Source of the DNA: Alphaproteobacteria bacterium
Lineage (GTDB): Bacteria > Pseudomonadota > Alphaproteobacteria > Micropepsales > Micropepsaceae
Assembly (NCBI GenBank): GCA_003131925.1
Contig: PKWC01000021.1
Span: forward strand, 1,903-8,419
DNA length: 6,517 nt
Reading direction: 5' to 3'
This document shows, in pieces, positions 1 to 6,517 of the stretch (position 1 is the stretch's first letter; each line of letters opens with the position of its first letter). The translations under genes and the position numbers were made by a program. The notes under the pieces are model-generated. The model was given only the letters and a program-made list of their open reading frames with translations, ran no database searches and had not been told where the DNA came from.

Positions 1-601
1 AAGCCGCATCGTCCTTGTGCCGGCGGCGCAGCGCCTCTGCATAACGCGGCATGATCTGCGGCATCGCGGTCCCGCCTTCTCGCGGCCGCTCCACGCCGAA
101 GACGTATTTCGGAAAGTCGAGCGCCTTCTGTACCATCCAGATCTCGTTGTGCTTCTCCGGCGGCAGGATGCGGGCGGGATCGCCCACGGCAATCCATCCG
201 AGCGGCACCACCGCGTCTTCCCCAACAACGGTGCGCATGTGCACGATGCCGTTGATGCGGACCTCGGCGCGGCGACCGATGCGCGCGCCGTTGAACACCG
301 TTGAGCCAGTCGCCAGAAACACGTCGTCTTCGATGGTGCAGCCGGATAGATAAGCGCGCGGCCCAACGAGAATGTTGTTGCCGAGTGTGAGCGGATTGCG
401 GCGCACGCCGCGCAGCACGGCCGTGTCCATGACGACACAGTTGCGGCCGATCGCGATCGCGCCACTTTCTGCCGTCAGCACCGCGCCGAATCCGATCGAG
501 CAATTCTCTCCGATGGCGACGTCTCCGCAGACGACCGCATTTGGGGCGATGCGCACGCAGGCAGCGATATTGGGTCTCTTTCCTTCATGCTCGAGGATCA
601 T
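1..601 (-). CDS. Gamma-carbonic-anhydrase-like hexapeptide-repeat protein, C-terminus cut by window edge
   Basis: I translated the complement from ATG at 601-599; 200 residues are visible and the frame is still open at base 1. AAAGGA at 614-609 lies 7 bases before the ATG and supports this start. The protein is a string of hexapeptide turns (IAPNAVVCGDVAIGENCSIG at residues 18-37, then LTLGNNILVG at 71-80, SGCTIEDD at 86-93 and GARIG at 105-109), ending in VGDPARILPP at 139-148. This order matches the left-handed beta-helix gamma-carbonic anhydrase/PaaY/YrdA/CaiE group, whose members are usually about 175-200 residues, so little is probably missing. The three zinc histidines of the family are absent: the positions appear as R64, P81 and S86. 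Carbonic anhydrase activity is therefore unlikely; a structural or acyltransferase-like role is inference. It is transcribed divergently from the flavoprotein gene. Confidence 0.85.
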   Translation of the reverse strand, partial: MILEHEGKRPNIAACVRIAPNAVVCGDVAIGENCSIGFGAVLTAESGAIAIGRNCVVMDTAVLRGVRRNPLTLGNNILVGPRAYLSGCTIEDDVFLATGSTVFNGARIGRRAEVRINGIVHMRTVVGEDAVVPLGWIAVGDPARILPPEKHNEIWMVQKALDFPKYVFGVERPREGGTAMPQIMPRYAEALRRRHKDDAA

Positions 602-814
602 GTTTTTGTCCTTTCTGCGATGCCCGCCCCCACATCTCAATATTTCAACGTCACTGGGAGGAACAAGGTTCGGGCGAGGGAGTCTGGCGCGAACGGGGTT
701 TTCCTTGAAGTGCAACTGAGGGAAATACGGTGAAAAACTCCAAGCTGTCGCCGCGCGCGTTTTTCGGGCTCTGTGCGTTACGATGAGGCTGTGGCTCCGC
801 AGACAGGCTCGACG
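602..814. other. Divergent intergenic region with possible 18-codon leader ORF
   Basis: This stretch separates two outward-facing genes, so it should hold promoters for both. I see only weak candidates and no convincing sigma-70 pair on either strand. On the plus strand GAGGGA at 718-723 is followed after 6 bases by GTG at 730, opening an 18-codon frame (MKNSKLSPRAFFGLCALR) that stops at 784-786, 28 bases before the flavoprotein ATG. It could be a leader peptide or chance. Confidence 0.4.
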
Positions 815-2050
815 ATGAGCGATTCACCGCCCGAACTCACCACGCGCTGCTGCATAGCAGGCGGTGGGCCGGCGGGAATGATGCTGGGCTATTTGCTCGC
901 GCGCGCCGGCGTCGACGACGTGGTGCTCGAGAAATGGCCCGATTTCTTCCGCGACTTCCGCGGCGACACGATTCATCCGTCCACGCTGGAAGTTTTGCGT
1001 GCACTCGGTCTTCTCCACGGCTTCCTTGCGCTCAACCCCGACAGGGCGGAGACGCTGGGCGGCGTGATCGGCGGCCTAAGCGTGACGGTCGCGGACTTCA
1101 CCCATCTGCCCGTCCATTGCCGGTTCATCGCTCTCATCCCGCAATGGGACTTCCTGGATTTTCTTGCCCGCGAGGCGCGACGCTATCCAGCGTTTCATTT
1201 GCGGATGGAAACGGAAGCCACCGCGCTCATCGAAGAGAGCGGGCGAATCGTAGGCGTGAAAGCGAACAGCCGGGATGGTCCGCTCACAATTCGTGCCGAG
1301 CTTGTCGTCGGTGCGGACGGGCGCCATTCGACGATGCGCGCCCAGGCCGGCCTTGCGGTGAAAAACATCGGGGCGCCGATGGACGTGTTGTGGTTCCGGC
1401 TGTCGCGAAATGAAAAAGACCCGACGCAGCCATTCGGCACCTTCGATCGCGGGCGCATCCTCGTGCTCATCGCGCGCGGCGATTACTGGCAATGCGGTTT
1501 TGTGATTCCGAAGGGCGGCTTCGAACGCGTTCGCGCGTGCGGCCTCGACGCTTTCCACTCCGATATCGCAACCCTCGCGCCCGCACTCGCCGACCGCGTC
1601 CACGAAATCGAAAATTTCGACTCCGTGAAATTGCTGAGCGTCGCCGTCGACCGGCTGGAATGCTGGCAACGCGACGGGTTGCTCTGCATCGGCGATGCGG
1701 CGCATGCCATGTCGCCCATCGGAGGAGTGGGCATCAATCTCGCCATTCAGGATGCGGTCGCCGCCGCAAACATTCTGATCCCGGCTTTCCGGCGCGGGCC
1801 GCCGCGGCTCGAGGATCTGAAGGCGGTGCAACGGCGGCGCGAATATCCCACGCGCGCCACGCAGGCGCTGCAGGTGTTCCTGCAGAACCACGTGATCAGG
1901 AACGTGGTGGGGAGCGAGAAGCGCGCTCCCCCACCCTGGCCGGTCCGGCTGCTCGGGCGAATTCCTGTCCTTCGCCGCATTCCTGCGCGCGTCATCGGCC
2001 TCGGCTTCCGGCCCGAAATGCCGGACGCGCTAAAAGCGAGCAATCATTAG
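815..2050 (+). CDS. FAD-dependent monooxygenase (class A flavoprotein hydroxylase, FAD_binding_3 type)
   Basis: This 411-residue protein has the three marks of the PHBH/UbiH-like class A flavin monooxygenases. The N-terminal dinucleotide-binding loop is CIAGGGPAGMM (residues 13-23), with the ribose-binding acid E39 and R49 following. The DG motif VGADGRHS lies at 165-172. The GD motif CIGDAAHAMSP begins near 291 and leads into GGVGINLAIQDA. Such enzymes use NAD(P)H and O2 to hydroxylate an aromatic or related substrate in the cytoplasm; the substrate cannot be read from sequence. The middle section (FLDFLAREARRYP, then DYWQCGFVIPKGGF) recalls a widespread rhizobial flavoprotein subgroup usually named only as FAD-dependent oxidoreductase. 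I chose ATG 815 because it puts the FAD loop about 15 residues from the start. A GTG at 773 would add 14 unconserved residues. Only a weak AGG at 805-807 precedes ATG 815. No clear terminator follows. Confidence 0.88.
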   Translation: MSDSPPELTTRCCIAGGGPAGMMLGYLLARAGVDDVVLEKWPDFFRDFRGDTIHPSTLEVLRALGLLHGFLALNPDRAETLGGVIGGLSVTVADFTHLPVHCRFIALIPQWDFLDFLAREARRYPAFHLRMETEATALIEESGRIVGVKANSRDGPLTIRAELVVGADGRHSTMRAQAGLAVKNIGAPMDVLWFRLSRNEKDPTQPFGTFDRGRILVLIARGDYWQCGFVIPKGGFERVRACGLDAFHSDIATLAPALADRVHEIENFDSVKLLSVAVDRLECWQRDGLLCIGDAAHAMSPIGGVGINLAIQDAVAAANILIPAFRRGPPRLEDLKAVQRRREYPTRATQALQVFLQNHVIRNVVGSEKRAPPPWPVRLLGRIPVLRRIPARVIGLGFRPEMPDALKASNH

Positions 2051-2092
2051 TTTATTCGGCTTTGAGGTTTCGACACGAGCCTCCCGCGCGCC

Positions 2093-2121
2093 TTGACACA
2101 GCCACGGGCCAATGATTGCAT
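2093..2121 (+). promoter_or_regulatory. Candidate sigma-70-type promoter for the first HAF-repeat gene
   Basis: A perfect TTGACA (2093-2098) is followed after 17 bases by TTGCAT (2116-2121), a poor match to TATAAT. It lies 38 bases upstream of the start codon at 2160. The second HAF-repeat gene also has a perfect TTGACA at a similar distance, which supports both. The -10 assignment is uncertain. Confidence 0.4.
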
Positions 2122-2145
2122 CAATTTAAGAGTTTTTTAACCTTC

Positions 2146-2154
2146 AAGGGAGGT
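2146..2154 (+). promoter_or_regulatory. Strong ribosome binding site that decides the start at 2160
   Basis: AAGGGAGGT is close to an ideal anti-Shine-Dalgarno complement and sits 5 bases before ATG 2160. The alternative in-frame ATG at 2217, which would give a more conventional signal peptide, has no comparable site (it is preceded by CACCTAAAACA). Confidence 0.75.
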
Positions 2155-2159
2155 AAGAA

Positions 2160-3197
2160 ATGCGCAATCTGTTGTTAGCATCGGCAGCAATGTCTGGTTT
2201 CTTGGCACCTAAAACAATGTGCAAAAAATCGCTGATGATCTCCGCTGCGTTCGTGGCCGCTTTCGCTGCGGCGCCGGCCGTCGCCAAGAGCGCACTGTAT
2301 CCGCTTCCTCTCGTGTCCGGCAGCACGGAAACGATTGCGTTCGGAATAAGCACCAACGGGAATATCACGGGATTCTGGCTCAGCAGCACCGGCGTCGAAG
2401 GGGGTTTCGTCGGCCCGGACGATGGCAGCAGCTACACGACGTTCGACGATTCGGCGGATGGTGCCGGAACGCAACCGCGCGGAATAAACAACAAGGGCAC
2501 CATCATGGGCATTGCCAACGTCTCGACCGGAATTGCAACCGATTACGTACCGTTCGAACGCACGCCCGACGGCACCATTACCCACGTGACCAAGGGGGGT
2601 CAGGTGCTGAACTACCTCGTCCAGGGCATCAACAAGAGCAACATTTTCGATGGCGGCTACGAGACAAGTACGTCAGAGTTCATCGGCTACACCGGCAAAA
2701 ACGCCAAGTACAAATCCAAAATCAAGCTGAAGGGTATCACGACCACCGGTGTCGCCCCACGCGGCATCGATAACGCGGGCGACACCGTCGGCTGGTATCT
2801 GGACACGACCGGCGTCATGCACGGCTTCTATCAACCCGTCCGCGGAAAGGCCGTGACCATCGATGATCCGGGCGGAGTCACGAATCCGGAGGGGATCAAC
2901 AACAAGGGCGAGATCAGCGGCTTGTACACGGATTCCTCCAGCAACCGGCACGGGTTCACCTACGACATCGCGACCGCGACGTTTACCGAACTTACCGTCC
3001 CGAGTTCGACTTTCGTTGAGGTTTGGGGTCTCAACGACCACGGTCAGGTTGCGATCGACGGTCTGGACAGCACCACCGGCCTTTACGTCGGCTACATCTA
3101 TTGCCCGTCGGCCAGAAACTGTCCTGGTGGAGCGGCTGCGGTCAAACGCCCCGTTCTGCACCGCAGCGCGTTGCCTGTGCCGCGGCAGATGCCCTGA
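2160..3197 (+). CDS. Secreted HAF-repeat protein, paralogue 1
   Basis: This 345-residue protein is probably exported. The segment from M20 (MCKKSLMISAAFVAAFAAA, then PAVA-KS) is a classic signal peptide with likely cleavage after A42. The 19 residues before it form a second short hydrophobic stretch, discussed under findings. The mature part has six repeats of the form GI(N/D)NxGxIxG...HGF, beginning near residues 60, 106, 155, 199, 243 and 288 (AFGISTNGNITGFW, PRGINNKGTIMGIA, VQGINKSNIFDGGY, PRGIDNAGDTVGWY, PEGINNKGEISGLY, VWGLNDHGQVAIDG). These match the 'probable extracellular repeat, HAF family', for which no function is established. The sixth repeat ends in YIYC and a CX5C pair (C315, C321), then a short basic proline-rich tail. 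Six repeats would suit a six-bladed propeller (inference). It has its own promoter-like site, a strong RBS and a terminator, so it is probably monocistronic. It resembles the protein at 3805-4878 throughout. Confidence 0.9.
   Translation: MRNLLLASAAMSGFLAPKTMCKKSLMISAAFVAAFAAAPAVAKSALYPLPLVSGSTETIAFGISTNGNITGFWLSSTGVEGGFVGPDDGSSYTTFDDSADGAGTQPRGINNKGTIMGIANVSTGIATDYVPFERTPDGTITHVTKGGQVLNYLVQGINKSNIFDGGYETSTSEFIGYTGKNAKYKSKIKLKGITTTGVAPRGIDNAGDTVGWYLDTTGVMHGFYQPVRGKAVTIDDPGGVTNPEGINNKGEISGLYTDSSSNRHGFTYDIATATFTELTVPSSTFVEVWGLNDHGQVAIDGLDSTTGLYVGYIYCPSARNCPGGAAAVKRPVLHRSALPVPRQMP
2337..3101 (+). repeat. Six degenerate HAF-type protein repeats in paralogue 1
   Basis: Six units of about 38-48 codons each begin with a G-(I/L)-x-(N/D)-x-G core and, in most, continue to an aromatic G-F/G-Y turn. 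Units 4 and 5 are the clearest (GIDNAGDTVGWY...HGF and GINNKGEISGLY...HGF). They are diverged at DNA level. A 15-base identity (2625-2639, GGCATCAACAAGAGC) recurs at 3931-3945 in the paralogue, but in a different repeat unit. Confidence 0.75.
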
Positions 3198-3219
3198 TCT
3201 TTTTCGTATCGTTCAGTAC

Positions 3220-3253
3220 CGCCCTCTCCTTTCACAAGGAGAGGGCGCTTTTT
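3220..3253 (+). terminator. Strong intrinsic terminator after HAF-repeat paralogue 1
   Basis: A perfect 12-bp stem (CGCCCTCTCCTT at 3220-3231 with AAGGAGAGGGCG at 3236-3247) closes a 4-base TCAC loop and is followed by C and TTTTT at 3249-3253. It starts 22 bases after the stop codon and should end transcription of the upstream gene, separating it from the second HAF gene. Confidence 0.92.
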
Positions 3254-3339
3254 CTCCACGGCTAGGCATTATCATTGTAATACGGTGACTAGGGCCGAAA
3301 CCCAATAAATCCGTTGTGGTGTGAATCGGTTGCTGATTC

Positions 3340-3369
3340 GCTTCTGCTGTTGATTCGGAGCAGAGAAGC
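3340..3369 (+). promoter_or_regulatory. Hairpin covering the ribosome binding site of the transposase remnant
   Basis: GCTTCTGCT (3340-3348) pairs with AGCAGA...AGC (3359-3369) with a 2-base bulge (GA, 3365-3366) around a 10-base loop. The right arm contains the purine-rich AGAGAAG that would serve as ribosome binding site for ATG 3372. Such structures near transposase starts can limit translation of read-through transcripts. That role here is inference, and the gene is dead anyway. The flanking GAATC/GATTC motifs at 3323-3360 may be remnants of the element's terminal repeat; I could not define its end. Confidence 0.4.
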
Positions 3370-3371
3370 AG

Positions 3372-3464
3372 ATGCGGCGGAACCTGATTTGGCTGGGCGA
3401 CGAACAGTGGCGGCGGATTGAGCCGTATTTGCCGAAGGACGTGCGCGGCAAGGCGCGCGTCAAC
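3372..3464 (+). pseudogene. IS5-family transposase, N-terminal remnant
   Basis: The first 31 codons read MRRNLIWLGDEQWRRIEPYL then PKDVRGKARVN. This matches the N-terminal DUF4096-type region of IS5-family transposases (pattern LSDEQWxRIEPxLPxxxRGxPRV). In an intact element the next residues would be like DDRRVISGI followed by a conserved CRWxDxP segment. Here the similarity stops abruptly around base 3464. The frame continues open to 3749 with residues that do not resemble a transposase. No DDE catalytic core is present anywhere in the window and I find no matching right-end inverted repeat, so this is a truncated, inactive element. Confidence 0.7.
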
Positions 3465-3745
3465 GAACCGCACAGCCAACGACCTCGCCCACGCACACCG
3501 TGGAGTCGGTCAGCGGCTACAGTATGCGGAATGCTCCGGCAATACACGAAATCGGCGGATTTCCTCTCGTCCGCCGAAAGAGTGCCGGAGGATTACACAC
3601 GGTACGCCGACGAGATGACGGCTGACATAGGTTACGTTTTGCTGAGAGAGGTCACCGCGGGTTTCCGGCCGCCTGGAAAGCGGGAACACGGTCACGAGAT
3701 TTCCGTCGACCGGATATCGCCGCGCCCGCGCGACCGCGCTGCCGG
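3465..3745. other. Unassigned spacer between IS remnant and second HAF gene
   Basis: About 280 bases with no recognisable gene. A frame is open across it on the plus strand, but the translation (for example CGMLRQYTKSADFLSSAERV) matches no family I know. The only structure I see is an 8-bp inverted repeat TCGGCGGA/TCCGCCGA (3552-3559 and 3570-3577) with a 10-base loop and no T-tract, so it is not an intrinsic terminator. It may be the disrupted upstream region of the second HAF gene or further mobile-element debris. Confidence 0.5.
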
Positions 3746-3774
3746 TTGACAAGCTTCCCCCTCCCCTGTTCGTT
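3746..3774 (+). promoter_or_regulatory. Candidate promoter for the second HAF-repeat gene
   Basis: A perfect TTGACA at 3746-3751 is followed after 17 bases by TTCGTT (3769-3774), a weak -10 match. The start codon at 3805 lies 30 bases beyond it. A ribosome binding site GGGGAG at 3791-3796 is 8 bases before the ATG. The arrangement parallels that upstream of the first HAF gene. Confidence 0.4.
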
Positions 3775-3804
3775 AGTACCTCACCAGCCCGGGGAGATGG
3801 AAGG

Positions 3805-4878
3805 ATGACCAAAATTCTGATGAATTCCGTCGCTCTTGTGGGCCTGATGGCCGCCTGCGGCGCGCCAGCTTCGGCTGCCACGCTGTTTCAGATCATTCCC
3901 GTGCAGGGAAGCGCGTCGACCAACGTGTTCGGCATCAACAAGAGCCAGACAATTACCGGCAGCTGGCTCGATTCGAGCGGCGTCGAACACGGCTATGTGG
4001 GCACCGCCGCCACCGGCAGCTATACGACTTTTGACGATCCCACATCGGGGACCGAGCCGCGTGGCCTAGACGATTCCGGCAATATTGGAGGGTTCGCGAA
4101 TTCGCAAGTCGGCGTCGCGTCTGAGTTCGTTCCCTTCGAGCGCCTCGCGAGCGGAAAGTTCAAGACGGTCGTCAACACCAAGGGCAAGAAGCTGAACTCC
4201 CTGATCCAGGGCTTCGACGGGAGGGGCGTGTTCGGGGGCAACTACGTCAACGGCTCGAATGTCGACGTCGCCTATCTCGGGCAAAACGCCAAGGCGACAA
4301 AAATCGTCAAATTGTCCCTCGGCAATACCGGCACAGCGGCGCGAGCCGTTGACAATGCCGGCGATATCGTCGGCTGGTACCTGAACACCAGCGGCATCCA
4401 GACCGGATTCCTGGTCAGCGGCGGCAACGCCACGAGCATCAGCTATCCCGACGCCTCCGAAGCGTCGACGGTCATGGAAGGCATCAACAACAAAGCGATC
4501 GCGACCGGCCAGTGGACGGATACGTCGGGCATTGTCTACAGCTTCACGTACAACCTCGCGACGGGCACGTTTAAACCAATCAAGATCAGGGGGGCAAAGT
4601 CGTTCACGCAGGCTTGGGGAATCAACGATCTGGGGGAAATCGCCGTAGGGTCCGACGCCGGCTTCTACATCTATTGCACAAAATCGACTTGCCCCGGCAC
4701 GGGCCCGCTGGCTGCCGAGGGCAAGGAGATTTCCGTGCCTAAGGCGCTCATGCCGAGCCATTCCTGCGCCGACCGCGCGTGCCTCGTCGATGTATCGCAG
4801 GACCCCTTGAAGATTCCGGCGAGGATGCGCGCGCCGATTCTCAAACCGGGCCAGAAAACCGGACCCTTGCTCCCCTGA
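3805..4878 (+). CDS. Secreted HAF-repeat protein, paralogue 2
   Basis: This 357-residue protein starts with a short signal peptide (MTKILMNSVALVGLMAACGA then PASA-AT), with probable signal peptidase I cleavage after A24. C18 in LMAAC is also a marginal lipobox, so a lipoprotein cannot be excluded. Six HAF-type repeats follow, starting near residues 41, 85, 135, 178, 225 and 270 (VFGINKSQTITGSW, PRGLDDSGNIGGFA, IQGFDGRGVFGGNY, ARAVDNAGDIVGWY, MEGINNKAIATGQW, AWGINDLGEIAVGS). It aligns along its length with the protein at 2160-3197, sharing SYTTFDD, VPFER, AVDNAGDIVGWYLNTSG against GIDNAGDTVGWYLDTTG, FTYNLATGTF against FTYDIATATF, and a YIYC...CPG ending (C291, C296). Unlike paralogue 1 it has a further 60-residue tail with a second cysteine pair (CADRAC, C321 and C326) and a proline- and lysine-rich end. 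Its function is unknown; an extracytoplasmic binding or structural role is inference. Confidence 0.9.
   Translation: MTKILMNSVALVGLMAACGAPASAATLFQIIPVQGSASTNVFGINKSQTITGSWLDSSGVEHGYVGTAATGSYTTFDDPTSGTEPRGLDDSGNIGGFANSQVGVASEFVPFERLASGKFKTVVNTKGKKLNSLIQGFDGRGVFGGNYVNGSNVDVAYLGQNAKATKIVKLSLGNTGTAARAVDNAGDIVGWYLNTSGIQTGFLVSGGNATSISYPDASEASTVMEGINNKAIATGQWTDTSGIVYSFTYNLATGTFKPIKIRGAKSFTQAWGINDLGEIAVGSDAGFYIYCTKSTCPGTGPLAAEGKEISVPKALMPSHSCADRACLVDVSQDPLKIPARMRAPILKPGQKTGPLLP
3925..4677 (+). repeat. Six degenerate HAF-type protein repeats in paralogue 2
   Basis: There are six units in the same order and spacing as in paralogue 1. The third and sixth units are the most degenerate, as they are in paralogue 1. 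This suggests the six-unit array already existed before the gene duplicated. Confidence 0.7.
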
Positions 4879-4990
4879 GGTTCGCGGAATAACACGCATG
4901 GGCCCTCTCCTCCGACGGTGGAAGGTCTTTTCGTTTGCCCACGCCCGCAGCCCCTTCCCGCGAAGCACGCCGCGTCCGATATTCCGCTTC

Positions 4991-5364
4991 ATGGCGTGGA
5001 AGTTTCCCGAGACGATCCATCTGCCCCAAACGCTTGAGCGCCATGCGCGCATCGTCGAAAAGGGCTTCTGGGCAAAACTTCTGAAACGTGCCGGCCGCAT
5101 CCCCTTCGCCGAAGATCTGGCGGCGGCCTATTTCTGCGTGATCGATCCGACAACGCCCGGCCGCGTGCGCGGCGTACTGCTCGCGGCGCTCGCCTGGTTC
5201 GTCGTGCCGGCGTCGATCATGCCGGAATTTGTCGTCATCCTGGGCTTCACCAACGAGATTGCGGTGACAGCGATCGCGGTGCGCATGGTCCGCAAGCATC
5301 TGAAGGAACGGCACTACATCCGCGCACGCGCCGCGCTCGGCATTTCCGAGCCGCCACCGGGACA

Positions 5365-5368
<4 letters not shown>
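4991..5368 (+). CDS. YkvA family (DUF1232) small membrane protein
   Basis: From ATG 4991 this gives 125 residues. The core (GFWAKLLKRAGRIPFAEDLA, then AAYFCVIDPTTPGRVRGVLL) and the hydrophobic AALAWFVVPASIMPEFVVIL followed by GFTNE match the rhizobial form of YkvA/DUF1232 proteins. The family is small, probably inner-membrane, and of unknown function. The usual signature is close to PxDxIPD...GFxDD; here it reads P-A-S-I-M-P-E and G-F-T-N-E, so the acidic positions are altered. The start is uncertain. ATG 4898 is in frame and would add 31 basic, unconserved residues. Neither start has a good ribosome binding site; GAGG at 4877-4880 is too far from 4898. I prefer 4991 because the added residues look unlike the family and overlap a weak hairpin with TCTTTT at about 4913-4933. 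The stop overlaps the thrC start by ATGA, which indicates co-transcription and translational coupling. Confidence 0.8.

Positions 5369-6517
<1,149 letters not shown>

Noticed and set aside
17..719. Plus-strand open frames at 17-304, 51-353 and 372-719
   Set aside because: They overlap the hexapeptide-repeat gene read on the minus strand, which shows real repeat structure and a good ribosome binding site.
1076..1891. Minus-strand open frame of 271 codons opposite the flavoprotein gene
   Set aside because: The plus strand carries all class A monooxygenase motifs here; the opposite translation shows no recognisable domain.
2061..2082. Possible terminator hairpin after the flavoprotein gene (GAGGTTT...CGAGCCTC)
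   Set aside because: Only about seven pairs including two wobbles, and no T-tract follows.
3465..3749. Continuation of the 3372 frame as a real 125-residue protein
   Set aside because: After residue 31 the translation resembles neither a transposase nor any family I recognise. It reads as a frame left open by chance in GC-rich DNA.
2337..4677. CRISPR array or DNA-level tandem repeat
   Set aside because: The repeats are protein-level HAF units diverged in DNA. There are no identical direct repeats with regular spacers.
4913..4933. Possible terminator after HAF paralogue 2 (CCTCC...GGAAGG then TCTTTT)
   Set aside because: The stem is only about five pairs with a bulge. It is too weak to annotate, though it mildly favours the later YkvA start.
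4066..5100. Long open frame of 344 codons on the minus strand opposite HAF paralogue 2 and the YkvA gene
   Set aside because: It is arginine- and alanine-rich with no family resemblance and lies antisense to a clear signal-peptide-bearing repeat protein. High GC content makes such frames common.

Overview
The window looks like chromosomal DNA from a GC-rich alphaproteobacterium, most likely of the order Hyphomicrobiales (Rhizobiales). This rests on base composition and on the family resemblance of the flavoprotein, the YkvA-type protein and threonine synthase to rhizobial-type sequences as I remember them. I cannot fix the genus.

Layout from left to right. (1) Positions 1-601, minus strand: a left-handed beta-helix (hexapeptide repeat) protein of the gamma-carbonic-anhydrase-like group, cut by the window edge and lacking all three usual zinc histidines. 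(2) A divergent intergenic region of about 210 bases. (3) Positions 815-2050, plus strand: a class A FAD-dependent monooxygenase with the dinucleotide-binding, DG and GD motifs intact. (4) Positions 2160-3197, plus strand: a secreted protein with six HAF-type repeats, preceded by its own promoter-like sequence and a very strong ribosome binding site, and closed by a 12-bp perfect-stem intrinsic terminator at 3220-3253. (5) Positions 3254-3804: a spacer holding a 31-codon remnant of an IS5-type transposase with a hairpin over its start, then about 280 bases I cannot assign, then a promoter-like TTGACA. (6) Positions 3805-4878, plus strand: a second secreted HAF-repeat protein, clearly a paralogue of the first. 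(7) Positions 4991-5368 (or from 4898), plus strand: a small YkvA/DUF1232 membrane protein. (8) Positions 5365-6517, plus strand: threonine synthase (thrC), overlapping the YkvA gene by ATGA and running off the window edge with only its extreme C-terminus missing.

The housekeeping genes at the edges look ordinary. The accessory part is the middle: two exported HAF-repeat paralogues, each with its own promoter-like sequence and each with six repeats that would suit a six-bladed propeller. They share a C-terminal cysteine pair and are separated by a decayed insertion sequence. HAF-repeat proteins have no established function. I see no defence, CRISPR, phage, toxin or biosynthetic system, and no tRNA or rRNA gene.
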